DNA from: Neobacillus niacini
GTDB taxonomy: Bacteria; Bacillota; Bacilli; Bacillales; Cytobacillaceae
Direction of reading: 5' to 3'
Assembly: GCF_023715785.1 (NCBI RefSeq)
Contig: NZ_JAMBOX010000003.1
Location: 186,001-250,000, forward strand
Length of the DNA stretch: 64,000 bases
In this document: in pieces, positions 35,671 to 44,073 of the stretch
Position numbering within the stretch: the stretch's first letter is position 1
Layout: every line of letters starts with the position of its first letter
Translations under genes and position numbers: made by a program
The notes under the pieces: model-generated
Database searches by the model: none
What the model saw: only the letters and a program-made list of their open reading frames with translations
Told to the model about the DNA's origin: nothing

Positions 35671-35784
35671 ATGAAAACTCGCCGATTGGCGAGTCCGTTA
35701 GGACGATGACAGAGCCGTAGTTGAATTTATGCGACATAGGAAAGTATCAAATTTGATAAAAATTTTATACTTTCCTACTTAGCT
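35668..35784 (+). repeat. Conserved two-hairpin repeat, copy 2 of 3
   Basis: Begins with TAAATGAAAACTCGCC at the copD stop. Hairpin 1 and the linker to TAGTTGAATTTATGCG are nearly identical to copy 1. Hairpin 2 is different: TAGGAAAGTAT / ATACTTTCCTA (11-base stem) with an inner AAATTT dyad; TTAGC follows. Confidence 0.75.
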
Positions 35785-35822
35785 AAAAAAGCGTATCCCC
35801 TCTTTGAGTTTACGCTTTTTTT
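35785..35822. terminator. Bidirectional terminator between copD and the acyl-CoA ligase
   Basis: AAAAAAGCGTA / TACGCTTTTTT stem. Confidence 0.85.
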
Positions 35823-35823
35823 C

Positions 35824-37704
35824 CTATTCTCTGCTCCCACGTCTTTCAGAATTGATGGATAATCCAACTGCCGCCTCGTTGGCCGCGATTCTCATATCGG
35901 TAAACATTTCTTCAGCATAAGCGAGCTCGATGACCTCACTGTATTTCTTCTGGATTTCCGGCAGGCGAACCTTTAATGAAGGTGTCAACTCGCCGTCTTG
36001 CACGTTCCATTCTTTGCCGATAATGACTACCTTCTTTGGCTGTTCATGCCGGGCAAATTTACTCGTGAACTTGGCTACTTCTTTTGTAAGCAGCTGCTGG
36101 ACCGCCGGTTCCTTGAGCAATTGGTTGATATCTGCTGTCAGCCCCTTCTGTTTTGCCCATGGCAGCAGGTTTTCCAAGCTTGGCGTGATTAAAGCGATCA
36201 CATACTTTTTATCCTGGCCAATCAAAACCGCATGATTAATATAAAGACTTTGGGTCATCGCGTTTTCGACCGGCTGCGGCGCGACATTTTTTCCGGTAGT
36301 CAATACAATTATTCGCTTCTTGCGGTCGACAATTTTCAAATACCCCTCCTCATCGATACTGCCAATATCTCCGGTTAAAAACCAGCCATCCCTGAATGTC
36401 TCGGCTGTTGCCTCATCGTCCTTGTAATAGCCCTTCATTACACTCGGGCCCTTGACTATGACCTCACCATCTTCAGCAATTTTAATTTCAAGATTAGGCA
36501 GCGGTTTGCCGACTGTACCGACTTTCGAGCGAACCATCGGATTCGTACAGACAACCGGTGAGGTTTCCGTTAACCCGTAACCTTCAAGCGCAGGAATATC
36601 AACCGCCCAGAAAAACCGGCCGATTTCCGGATTGAGGGCGCCGCCGCCGGAAATAAGCCCTCGGATTCTGCCGCCTAGCTTCTTTTTTACCTTGCTGTAA
36701 ACCAAGGCGTTGGCAATCTTCCAACTGCGGCTGATTTCCTTTGGGAGGTAACCGTTTTTCATCATCTCATCAAAGCTCTGGCTTAAATAGTACTCATATT
36801 TTTTCAAGCCGATATTAATAGCCCATTTAAAAATTTTCTTGCGCAACGGCGTCCCCGATTCGACCATTTGTTGAGCGGTAGCGTACACTTTTTCAAATAA
36901 GAGTGGCACGCTGACTAGTACGGTTGGCCTTACTTCCAAAAGATTTTCCTGGACTTTATCAATACCCTCTGCGTAAGCGATGGTACAGCCAACGGACAAC
37001 GGCATGAACTGTCCAGACATCCGCTCAAAAACGTGGGACAACGGTAAATGTGAGAGCAGGATGTCGGAAGGTTTCGCTTCAAGGACCCAGAATTGAACCC
37101 CTTCCACGTTGGAGAGAATGTTTCCATGTGTCAGCATCGCACCTTTTGGGTTTCCGGTCGTCCCAGATGTGTGGATAATCGTCGCCAGGTCATCTCTTGT
37201 CAGATTGCTCCAATTATAATCCCAGTTTTCATATGGGAGATTGTAACCAAGAGAGGCAACATGCTGCAGTGACACAATCTGTTCTGTTTGGACGAAGTTC
37301 TTAGGTGGAAAAATAATGGCGGTTGGCACTCGGTCAGCTTCGGGAATTTTATCAAGAAAAAAGTCATCCTGTACGAACATGAAGGTACATTCTGCATTTT
37401 TCAGGATATAGCTGACTTGATCTGGTGGCAGGGTGGAATGAATCGGTACGCTGACAGCACCCAAACTCATAATGGCCAGGTCGGCAACCGGCCAGTAAGG
37501 GTTATTTTCAGAAAGTATAGCGACTTTGTCATTTCGCTTCACTCCCAAATAAGCTAAACCGGCCGCGAGATGCTTCACCTTGTTCCAAAAGGTTTCGTAG
37601 CTGATTCCATGCCAAACCCCATCTAGTTTCCACAAGAATGCGTCCTTACCCGCATGCTTCCGGGCAGTACGCGCTACTGCTTCCACTAAGTTATTTGCCT
37701 TCAT
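35824..37704 (-). CDS. Long-chain fatty acid-CoA ligase
   Basis: A 626-residue ANL-superfamily enzyme that activates fatty acids via acyl-AMP. The P-loop is IHTSGTTGNPKGAMLTHGN, the A5 motif GYGLTETSPV, the hinge LTGDIGSIDEEGYLKIVDRKKRI. The length and the extended N-terminal half match the FAA1/FadD15 long-chain group. The ATG at 37704 follows GGAGGGAG. It is downstream of the SCP2 gene, 60 bases away, in one operon facing a TetR regulator. Confidence 0.9.
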   Translation of the reverse strand: MKANNLVEAVARTARKHAGKDAFLWKLDGVWHGISYETFWNKVKHLAAGLAYLGVKRNDKVAILSENNPYWPVADLAIMSLGAVSVPIHSTLPPDQVSYILKNAECTFMFVQDDFFLDKIPEADRVPTAIIFPPKNFVQTEQIVSLQHVASLGYNLPYENWDYNWSNLTRDDLATIIHTSGTTGNPKGAMLTHGNILSNVEGVQFWVLEAKPSDILLSHLPLSHVFERMSGQFMPLSVGCTIAYAEGIDKVQENLLEVRPTVLVSVPLLFEKVYATAQQMVESGTPLRKKIFKWAINIGLKKYEYYLSQSFDEMMKNGYLPKEISRSWKIANALVYSKVKKKLGGRIRGLISGGGALNPEIGRFFWAVDIPALEGYGLTETSPVVCTNPMVRSKVGTVGKPLPNLEIKIAEDGEVIVKGPSVMKGYYKDDEATAETFRDGWFLTGDIGSIDEEGYLKIVDRKKRIIVLTTGKNVAPQPVENAMTQSLYINHAVLIGQDKKYVIALITPSLENLLPWAKQKGLTADINQLLKEPAVQQLLTKEVAKFTSKFARHEQPKKVVIIGKEWNVQDGELTPSLKVRLPEIQKKYSEVIELAYAEEMFTDMRIAANEAAVGLSINSERRGSRE

Positions 37705-37765
37705 AATCTCCCTCCAATCCATTAGCAAGGAGGCTGAAGAAGTGGCTGCCTCCAGATTTCTTTTT

Positions 37766-38131
37766 TTATAGGGCGTCTTTTACATTGTATTGCTTCAAAA
37801 TCGATTCAATCTTTAGGGCTTTTCCAATATCCCCTTTCATTTTTAACTTTCCTGTCATGAACGCCATCGTTCCGTTCAGCTTCCCTAACATAAACAGATG
37901 GAAGCTTGCCAGTGACATAACCAACGTACAGTCAGCAGGATGCTCGCTCCCTTCCGTTACCGCCGCTTTACCGTCCTGAAAATGAAGCTGATATTCCCCG
38001 CCATCTTCTCCAGTAATGTCAAACTGGTAAATGGCATTAAACCCCTCAATCGGAACCGGGTTTCCGTTTACCGTTTCCGCAATTTTTTTCATCAGATCCG
38101 CTAATGAATACATGTCAATTTGTTTTCCCAT
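37766..38131 (-). CDS. SCP2 sterol-carrier-domain protein
   Basis: A 121-residue single SCP2 domain: YQFDITGEDGGEYQLHFQDGKAAVTEG, then the helix-loop ...CTLVMSLASFHLFMLGKLNGTMAFMTGKLKMKGDIGKALKI, the conserved lipid-pocket signature. It probably binds acyl-CoA or fatty acids for the ligase encoded next. A strong palindrome, candidate TetR operator, lies upstream. Confidence 0.88.
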   Translation of the reverse strand: MGKQIDMYSLADLMKKIAETVNGNPVPIEGFNAIYQFDITGEDGGEYQLHFQDGKAAVTEGSEHPADCTLVMSLASFHLFMLGKLNGTMAFMTGKLKMKGDIGKALKIESILKQYNVKDAL

Positions 38132-38203
38132 CGTTGAGCCTCCTTGAAAAATTAATGACCTTCTTTTAGATGAGAGTATTCAAAATATTCCTATTATATT
38201 TAT

Positions 38204-38225
38204 AATACCAATACGTATCGGTATT
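38204..38225. promoter_or_regulatory. Palindromic operator 1, SCP2 side
   Basis: AATACC-A-ATACGTAT-C-GGTATT is a near-perfect 22-base palindrome about 75 bases before the SCP2 start. A second related site lies beside the TetR gene. Confidence 0.7.
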
Positions 38226-38341
38226 AAATAGTAAATCCCTTCGCTAAATTTCGACTTTTTACTATAGCCACATTGTTTTCCCAGGCTATGCCGCTAACAA
38301 GTTTAATTTCCTTGTTAAACCGCCAAATATCTTTTAAAATT

Positions 38342-38363
38342 AATACTAATTCGTACCGGCAAT
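38342..38363. promoter_or_regulatory. Palindromic operator 2, TetR side
   Basis: AATACTAATTCGTACCGGCAAT (two bases more than half conserved blocks) matches operator 1 at about 16 of 22 positions and sits 23 bases before the TetR start, so the regulator probably represses itself. Confidence 0.6.
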
Positions 38364-38385
38364 ATACAGATTGGACTGATGAATA

Positions 38386-38988
38386 ATGCTTTTTGTGACT
38401 GAAATGCCGAAAGAGGCAAGGGATAAAATTCTCTATGCGAGCCTAGTGCTTTTTACCAATGAAAGCTACAAAAATACTTCTGTCTTGGACATTGTTGAGA
38501 TGGCCCGCGTATCCAAAACAACTTTCTATCAGCATTTTTCCAGCAAGGAAGAATTGATCGAAACACTGTTCAAAGAGGTATTTTTCGAGATTATTGAAGA
38601 AGTAAACTTGGCAATCAATAAAGAAAATCGAACAGCCTACAAGGCTTATGCCGGGATTCGCCGTTATATTGAAATTTGTTTTACAGACGTTAAAGTCGCC
38701 AATTTAATGTTGGTGGAATCAGTTGGGGTTTCCCAGGGGGTAGAAAAAGCCAGGAGTGAAGCCCACCGGCAATTTGCCCAGTTGATGTTTCAAACGGTTC
38801 AAGGCTTGCTTCCAGCAACCGTTTCTAAAACAGAGATTCGGATTGTTTCACAGGCAATGATTGGGGCAATCAATGAAGTGGTAGTACAAAACTATAACGA
38901 AACCGAAGACGGCCTCGTTCATTTTGATGAACTCGCCCGTCTTCTCAATCGAATCGTCGTTGCAGCATTCGTTAATTTATCCAATTAA
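38386..38988 (+). CDS. TetR-family regulator of the acyl-CoA ligase operon
   Basis: A 200-residue protein with an N-terminal HTH (SVLDIVEMARVSKTTFYQHFSSKEELIETLF) and a helical ligand-binding domain typical of TetR. Divergent from the SCP2-ligase operon, with one palindrome before each unit. By analogy with other fatty-acid regulators the ligand may be an acyl-CoA; that is inference. The ribosome site is weak; the ATG at 38404 is an alternative start. Confidence 0.82.
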   Translation: MLFVTEMPKEARDKILYASLVLFTNESYKNTSVLDIVEMARVSKTTFYQHFSSKEELIETLFKEVFFEIIEEVNLAINKENRTAYKAYAGIRRYIEICFTDVKVANLMLVESVGVSQGVEKARSEAHRQFAQLMFQTVQGLLPATVSKTEIRIVSQAMIGAINEVVVQNYNETEDGLVHFDELARLLNRIVVAAFVNLSN

Positions 38989-39003
38989 CGAATGCTTTTT
39001 TTT
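38965..39003 (+). terminator. Terminator after the TetR gene
   Basis: GCATTCGTTAATT / AATTAACGAATGC, 13-base perfect stem with loop TATCC and a run of nine Ts; it includes the stop codon. Confidence 0.85.
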
Positions 39004-39012
39004 TGCAAAAAA

Positions 39013-39037
39013 AATAAAGCAGCCCTCAGGCTGCCTA
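39013..39037 (-). terminator. Terminator after the NapH-like gene
   Basis: GCAGCC-CTCA-GGCTGC with a T-rich tail on the minus strand. Confidence 0.7.
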
Positions 39038-39045
39038 TTAGATGA

Positions 39046-40062
39046 TTAATGTCCTACATAATTTGCATCGGGTATCAAATTCCTCCATTCCTCATACCTT
39101 ATGATTGTTTCCCAGTGACCAGTAAGTTTCGCCACAACCACAACAATGAAAAATAACGCAAGGAATCCAACTGGGATGAACCACTTGTTAACCTTTTTAT
39201 TCACAACAGTCATATTCAACGTATCTTTAATCGGACAGGCCTCCACACAAGACATACAGGCATTGCAATTTGGTGAAGCGACCACCTTTTTTGTATGGAC
39301 CTTGATTCGCTGCGGGCAAACTTTTGTGCACATTTCGCAGTTGGTGCAGGTATCCTCATTCCGGCGGACCTTTGAAATTCTAAATATCGAGCCCAGCCCG
39401 ATTAGCGCGCCGTATGGGCACAGGAACCGGCACCAGAAATTTCTGAAGAACAGTGATAACACGAAAATAACCAGAACCACTTTCAAAGCAAAACCGCCAA
39501 TATTTAAGAAGAATAATAGCATTTTAACATCAGAAATTTTATTATACGGTTCATCCAGGAACGCCTTTGCCTGGAATGTCGGCATCGCAATAATCATGCT
39601 GATAAAGAAATACAGCAAAATATACTTTATCGGGGTTAAAATCCATGTCAGCCATGTCGGAATTTCAAAATTCTTTTTAAAAATTTTCCGTCCCAGCCAC
39701 GCCGTCATTTCACTAACGGTTCCAACCGGACAAAACCAACTGCAAAACGATTTGCGGAAAATCAGTCCCGAAGCAATGAAAAATGCCAATAGGACGAGTC
39801 CTGCTGGGTGAATCATATCAAACTCGCCGCTTGTCATCCACACCTTTAAGGCGACCAGAGCACTGATTGGCAAAAACCCTTCAACTGCTGAAGGTCTCTC
39901 AACAAACGGTGTTTCTCCCAGCGTTTCAAAATGCATGTAAAATCGATAGAATTGCAGACCAACATATAATAAAAACAAGAGAAACACAGCCTGAACAACA
40001 TATCTGGTAATCTGAACCGGCTTCCGTTTCAATTGCTTTTTATACCAGGCTTTTGATTTCAT
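39046..40062 (-). CDS. NapH/RdxA-like 4Fe-4S membrane protein
   Basis: A 338-residue protein with five to six membrane helices, two CxxxCP loops (CSWFCPVG and CRFLCPYG) of the polyferredoxin family, and two [4Fe-4S] motifs in a cytoplasmic segment (CTNCEMCTKVCPQ and CNACMSCVEACPI). Such proteins (NapH, YccM, RdxA, NosR C-terminal half) pass quinol electrons to anaerobic reductases or serve copper-oxidase assembly. An Fnr-type site lies upstream. No partner gene is adjacent; the reductase operon is 5 kb away. Confidence 0.85.
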   Translation of the reverse strand: MKSKAWYKKQLKRKPVQITRYVVQAVFLLFLLYVGLQFYRFYMHFETLGETPFVERPSAVEGFLPISALVALKVWMTSGEFDMIHPAGLVLLAFFIASGLIFRKSFCSWFCPVGTVSEMTAWLGRKIFKKNFEIPTWLTWILTPIKYILLYFFISMIIAMPTFQAKAFLDEPYNKISDVKMLLFFLNIGGFALKVVLVIFVLSLFFRNFWCRFLCPYGALIGLGSIFRISKVRRNEDTCTNCEMCTKVCPQRIKVHTKKVVASPNCNACMSCVEACPIKDTLNMTVVNKKVNKWFIPVGFLALFFIVVVVAKLTGHWETIIRYEEWRNLIPDANYVGH

Positions 40063-40091
40063 ATAGAGTTCCCTCCATTCCTAATGCTTTA

Positions 40092-40134
40092 ACTATAGGG
40101 AACTGGTATACTAAGGTATGTGATTTATATCATC
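40092..40134 (-). promoter_or_regulatory. Fnr-type box and promoter of the NapH-like gene
   Basis: TGTGA-TTTATA-TCATC (40119-40134) differs from the Fnr consensus TGTGA-N6-TCACA at two bases. On the minus strand TATAGT (40092-40097) is a -10; the box centre is about 41.5 bases from the expected start point, the spacing of activating Fnr sites. Confidence 0.6.
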
Positions 40135-40251
40135 AAAACCATTCAATTCATAAAGCTGTCAAATTAGCGACGAAAATCCGTCAAAAAGTTTTTTATTATT
40201 GTTATATCAATAATGGCAACGATTTCATCGGAATTTTCCGAAAAAAACCAC

Positions 40252-40279
40252 TTGCAAAACTATTTGAAAATAATATAAT
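40252..40279 (+). promoter_or_regulatory. Promoter of the T-box-brnQ transcript
   Basis: TTGCAA, 16-base spacer, TATAAT, about 40 bases before the T-box leader. Confidence 0.6.
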
Positions 40280-40315
40280 AGCTATATCAAATATTAAATC
40301 TGACTTTTAAAAACA

Positions 40316-40577
40316 AAATCGATGACGAGAAGAGTAGCTTGTCCTTCTTGACCTCAGAGAGCCGGCGGCTGGTGAAAGCCGGTGTCAAGACTCAAGTGAA
40401 AATCATCTCCGAGATGCTAAGCTGAAGTCTTTAGTAAGCTTATGCCGGACTGCCTGCCGTTAAAAGAGGACACGTATGATGGTACGTTGATCGAGAGCCG
40501 CAAGTTTTTTTTGTTTGCGGAAGTAGGGTGGTAACGCGAGCAAGCTCGTCCCTAGCTATAGGGGCGGGCTTTTTGTA
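40316..40577 (+). ncRNA. T-box leader, isoleucine type
   Basis: All T-box parts are present: the AG-bulge/GA-rich stem I (CAGAGAGCCGG and GGTGAAAGCCGG), a specifier stretch GTGAAAATCATC with ATC (40402-40404, Ile) in the expected place, the T-box AGGGTGGTAACGCG (pairs the tRNA acceptor end), and a terminator GCTCGTCCCTA / TAGGGGCGGGC with five Ts (40541-40575). Uncharged tRNA-Ile should stabilise the antiterminator and let transcription proceed into brnQ. A second ATC follows in register, so Ile is well supported. Confidence 0.93.
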
Positions 40578-40587
40578 TTGGAATCGA

Positions 40588-40693
40588 AAAGGGGCGGAGC
40601 GCCGCTCAAGGCTTTCAGTAGAGACTGGATAAGTGGGAAATATAAATTCTTTCGCCCGATAAGGAATTACTGAAGCTCTGCTCACCCCGCCTT
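40588..40693 (+). other. Imperfect long hairpin between T-box and brnQ
   Basis: AAAGGGGCGG near the left end pairs with CCCCGCCTTT at the right, and GCTTTCAGTA with TACTGAAGC inside, giving a long interrupted stem. It is not part of the T-box. The next 90 bases to brnQ hold nothing else I recognise. Confidence 0.45.
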
Positions 40694-40791
40694 TATTGGC
40701 AAGGTGTGGTACTCCGGAAAATTTTCCAAGCAAATTGGTCTGTGTCACGTCATATTGATTTTGTAAAAACGTCAGGAAGGAGAGAAATGTA

Positions 40792-42132
40792 ATGAAAAAG
40801 AAGGACACGTTTTTTGTAGGATTAATGCTATTTTCAATGTTTTTTGGGGCAGGCAACCTTATTTTCCCTCCCTTCTTAGGTCTGGGTGCCGGAACCTCGT
40901 TTTGGCCGGCGATAACAGGATTTATTTTAACAGGGGTCGGACTCCCGCTTTTAGTATTGGTCGCGATTGTGCTTGTAAATGATGCCAATACACTTGGTAA
41001 CCGGGTTCACCCATGGTTTGGCACCAGTTTTACCGTGGTGGTATACCTGGCAATCGGACCTTTATTCGCGATTCCGCGTAATGCTAATGTTGCATACGAA
41101 ATGGGTGTCGAGCCGTTTTTGGGCAATCTTTCCGTCAGCCAGCCGCTGCTATTATTAGGTTTTTCTGTTGTTTTCTTTTTATTGGTCTATTTATTAAGTT
41201 TAAATACTTCCAAAGTGGTCGACTATATGGGCCGATTTATTTCGCCGATACTTTTATTGTCAATCGTTGTTTTGTGTGTTGCCGGATTTTTTGTCCTAAA
41301 TAAACCGCTTGAGGCACCGACTGACACTTATCAGTCTGCTTCATTATTTAAGGGATTTGTTGATGGCTATTCAACTATGGACGCTCTCGCTTCACTTGCA
41401 TTCGGGATTGCCATCTTGACGGCCTTAAAGCAAAGAGGCTTAACAGATAAAAAACAGTTAACAGCCTATACGTTAAAAACCGGTCTTATTGCAGGTGCCG
41501 CGCTGGCTCTTGTTTATGTAATCATCGGGCTCTTGGGGGCAAAAATGGCTGGATACGGGACATTTGATAACGGAACGGCAATCCTATCATCGGCTGCCAC
41601 ACTTGTGTTGGGCAGCGGCGGCACTGTTCTGCTTGGCGTCATTTTTACCCTCGCCTGCTTTACAACTTGTGTCGGTTTGACAATCGCCTGCGGCCAATAT
41701 TTTTCAAAATTATTGCCGAACCTTAGCTATCGTATGGTCGTAACGGCGGTTACGGTTGTGAGCTTTTCACTCACTAACCTGGGCTTGAATCAAATTATCT
41801 CCGTTTCTGTTCCATTCCTTGTAATGGCCTATCCGTTGTTAATCGTGCTAGTGACTCTGGCCTTTCTGCACCGCTTCTTCGGCGGGGCGCAAAAGGTATA
41901 TGCCGGTGCGATGCTGTTGACCGGTCTTGTCAGTTTGTATGATGGCTTAAAAATGTTCGGACTAAAAATGCACGTCCTAGATACCTTGATGGGCAGTCTT
42001 CCATTGACATCAGTGGGCCTTGGCTGGGTCGTTCCGGCACTTGCCGGTGGCTTGGCGGGATTTGTTTTCGACAAACTGACCCGTCGTCCTTCTGCAGAAA
42101 ATCAAAACTACAAATTGGAAAAAGCTTCTTAA
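40792..42132 (+). CDS. brnQ: Branched-chain amino acid:Na+ symporter BrnQ
   Basis: A 446-residue LIVCS-family transporter with about twelve helices. The N-terminal FFVGLMLFSMFFGAGNLIFPPFLG is the family signature; AIGPLFAIPRNANVAYEMGV is also conserved. It imports Leu, Ile and Val with Na+. The T-box upstream ties expression to isoleucine shortage. The start follows AAGGAGAG. Confidence 0.94.
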   Translation: MKKKDTFFVGLMLFSMFFGAGNLIFPPFLGLGAGTSFWPAITGFILTGVGLPLLVLVAIVLVNDANTLGNRVHPWFGTSFTVVVYLAIGPLFAIPRNANVAYEMGVEPFLGNLSVSQPLLLLGFSVVFFLLVYLLSLNTSKVVDYMGRFISPILLLSIVVLCVAGFFVLNKPLEAPTDTYQSASLFKGFVDGYSTMDALASLAFGIAILTALKQRGLTDKKQLTAYTLKTGLIAGAALALVYVIIGLLGAKMAGYGTFDNGTAILSSAATLVLGSGGTVLLGVIFTLACFTTCVGLTIACGQYFSKLLPNLSYRMVVTAVTVVSFSLTNLGLNQIISVSVPFLVMAYPLLIVLVTLAFLHRFFGGAQKVYAGAMLLTGLVSLYDGLKMFGLKMHVLDTLMGSLPLTSVGLGWVVPALAGGLAGFVFDKLTRRPSAENQNYKLEKAS

Positions 42133-42137
42133 TAATC

Positions 42138-42174
42138 GATGCCAGTGGATTTTACCCGCTGGCATCTTTTTTTA
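42138..42174 (+). terminator. Terminator after brnQ
   Basis: GATGCCAG / CTGGCATC stem with inner TGG/CCG pairing and seven Ts. Confidence 0.85.
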
Positions 42175-42249
42175 AAAAAGCTGTTTTTCGCATGAATTGT
42201 TGGGAAGAATGGAAAAATATCAGCATTTATGATATGAATAGATAGTAGA

Positions 42250-42358
42250 TAAATGAAAACTCGCCGACTGGCGGTAGGACGAAGACAGAGGCGTAGTTGA
42301 ATTTATGCGTTAAGAAATTATAAAATTATAGTATAATTTTTATAATTTCTTATTAGCC
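42250..42358 (+). repeat. Conserved two-hairpin repeat, copy 3 of 3
   Basis: Begins TAAATGAAAACTCGCC. A 6-base deletion shortens the right arm of hairpin 1. The linker to TAGTTGAATTTATGCG is kept. Hairpin 2 is long and AT-rich: TAAGAAATTATA.. / ..TATAATTTCTTA (about 18 pairs); TTAGC follows. It lies 23 bases before the glnS start. Confidence 0.75.
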
Positions 42359-42380
42359 AAGATGAAAGAGGTTGAAACGG

Positions 42381-44036
42381 GTGGACAATAATACATCTAA
42401 TTTTATAAAGGATATTATCATAAAAGATTTGGAATCGGGAAAGCATCAAAAAATCGTAACCCGCTTCCCGCCGGAGCCGAACGGTTACCTTCATATTGGC
42501 CATGCTAAATCCATCATCCTGAATTTCGGCTTGGCGGATGACTTTAACGGCCTGACAAACCTGCGGTTCGATGATACCAATCCGCTCAAGGAAGACATCG
42601 AATACGTCAACTCGATTAAAGAGGATGTTAAGTGGCTCGGCTATGAATGGGACAATTTACAGTTCGCTTCCAATTATTTCGAGGAAATGTACAACCGGGC
42701 AGTTCTGTTAATCAATAAGGGACTTGCTTATGTCGATGACTTGAGTGCCGATCAAATCCGCGAATACCGCGGAACGCTGACAGAGCCAGGAAAGGAAAGT
42801 CCTTTCCGCAACCGCTCGATTGAAGAAAATCTCGAGCTGTTTGAAAAGATGCGGGCCGGCGAGTTTGCCAATGGCGAAAAAGTGCTGCGGGCTAAAATCG
42901 ATATGGCATCTCCAAACATCAATTTGCGTGACCCGGTTATTTATCGAATCTCTCATGCGACCCACCATAACACCGGTGACAAATGGTGCATTTACCCGAT
43001 GTACGCTTTTGCCCATCCGCTCGAGGATGCAATTGAAGGTGTGACCCACTCCATTTGTACAATAGAATTTGAGGATCAGCGCCCATTCTATAATTGGGTT
43101 GTCGAACAATGTGAAATGGAAAACACGCCGCAGCAAATCGAGTTTGGCCGCTTGAATCTGACCAATACGGTGATGAGCAAACGGAAGCTCAAGCAGCTTG
43201 TTGACGAAGGCTTTGTTGATGGCTGGGATGACCCGCGGATGCCGACGATTTCTGGCATGCGCCGCAAGGGCTTTACCCCTGAGTCCATCCGGACATTTGT
43301 AAAAGAAACGGCCGTTTCGAAAAACAACGCTACGGTTGATTATCAAATGCTAGAGCACTTCGTTCGCGAGGATTTAAAACTAAAAGCCCCGCGGACAATG
43401 GCCGTGATTAACCCGTTAAAAGTCGTCATCACGAACTATCCTGAAGGGCAAATCGAGCTTTTGGATGCGGAAATTAACCCAGAAAATCCAGAAATGGGCA
43501 TGAGGAAAATTCCTTTCTCCCGCGAGCTTTACATCGAGCAGGATGATTTCATGGAAAATCCGCCAAGCAAATACTTCCGCCTCTTCCCTGGCAATGAGGT
43601 CCGTCTCAAGCATGCGTACTTCATTAAGTGCGAAGAAGTCGTCAAGGATGCGGACGGGAATGTGGTGGAACTGCGCTGCACCTATGATCCGCAAACTAAG
43701 AGTGGCACAGGGTTTACCGGCAGAAAAGTAAAGGGAACAATTCACTGGGTGGAAGCAGCCCACGCGGTTCCTGCGGAGTTCCGGTTATATGAGCCACTGA
43801 TTTTGGACGAATCCGAAGAAGATGCTGACGACGGCAAGACTTTCCTTGATAAGGTAAATCCAAATTCGTTGGAAATCCTGCAAGGCTTTGTCGAGCCAAA
43901 CATGAAAGAGTCCATGCCGCATGATAAGTTCCAGTTCTTCAGACACGGCTATTTCAACGTTGACCCTAAGGTAACAACCGTAGATAAGCTAGTATTTAAC
44001 CGAATTGTTTCGTTGAAGAGTTCATTTAAGATTTAA
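42381..44036 (+). CDS. glnS: Glutaminyl-tRNA synthetase
   Basis: A 551-residue class I synthetase. HIGH motif: [22 protein letters not shown] counterpart: VMSKRKL; the Gln/Glu-specific RFDDTNP and C-terminal beta-barrel anticodon domains are present, full length as in E. coli GlnRS. Most Bacillus species make Gln-tRNA by the GatCAB route and lack GlnRS, so this is probably an acquired gene. I choose GTG at 42381: AAAGAGG lies 9 bases before it, while the TTG at 42372 is too close. Confidence 0.93.
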   Translation: MDNNTSNFIKDIIIKDLESGKHQKIVTRFPPEPNGYLHIGHAKSIILNFGLADDFNGLTNLRFDDTNPLKEDIEYVNSIKEDVKWLGYEWDNLQFASNYFEEMYNRAVLLINKGLAYVDDLSADQIREYRGTLTEPGKESPFRNRSIEENLELFEKMRAGEFANGEKVLRAKIDMASPNINLRDPVIYRISHATHHNTGDKWCIYPMYAFAHPLEDAIEGVTHSICTIEFEDQRPFYNWVVEQCEMENTPQQIEFGRLNLTNTVMSKRKLKQLVDEGFVDGWDDPRMPTISGMRRKGFTPESIRTFVKETAVSKNNATVDYQMLEHFVREDLKLKAPRTMAVINPLKVVITNYPEGQIELLDAEINPENPEMGMRKIPFSRELYIEQDDFMENPPSKYFRLFPGNEVRLKHAYFIKCEEVVKDADGNVVELRCTYDPQTKSGTGFTGRKVKGTIHWVEAAHAVPAEFRLYEPLILDESEEDADDGKTFLDKVNPNSLEILQGFVEPNMKESMPHDKFQFFRHGYFNVDPKVTTVDKLVFNRIVSLKSSFKI

Positions 44037-44041
44037 TAAAA

Positions 44042-44073
44042 AGAACCAAGTCTGCAGCAGACTTGGTTTTTTT
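44042..44073. terminator. Bidirectional terminator between glnS and the reductase-regulator operon
   Basis: AACCAAGTCTGC / GCAGACTTGGTT with a T-run to the right and an A-run to the left. Confidence 0.85.

Noticed and set aside
40700..40730. Second T-box sequence (GGTGTGGTACTCC) before brnQ
   Set aside because: Differs at key positions from AGGGTGGNACCGCG and has no stem I or terminator of its own.
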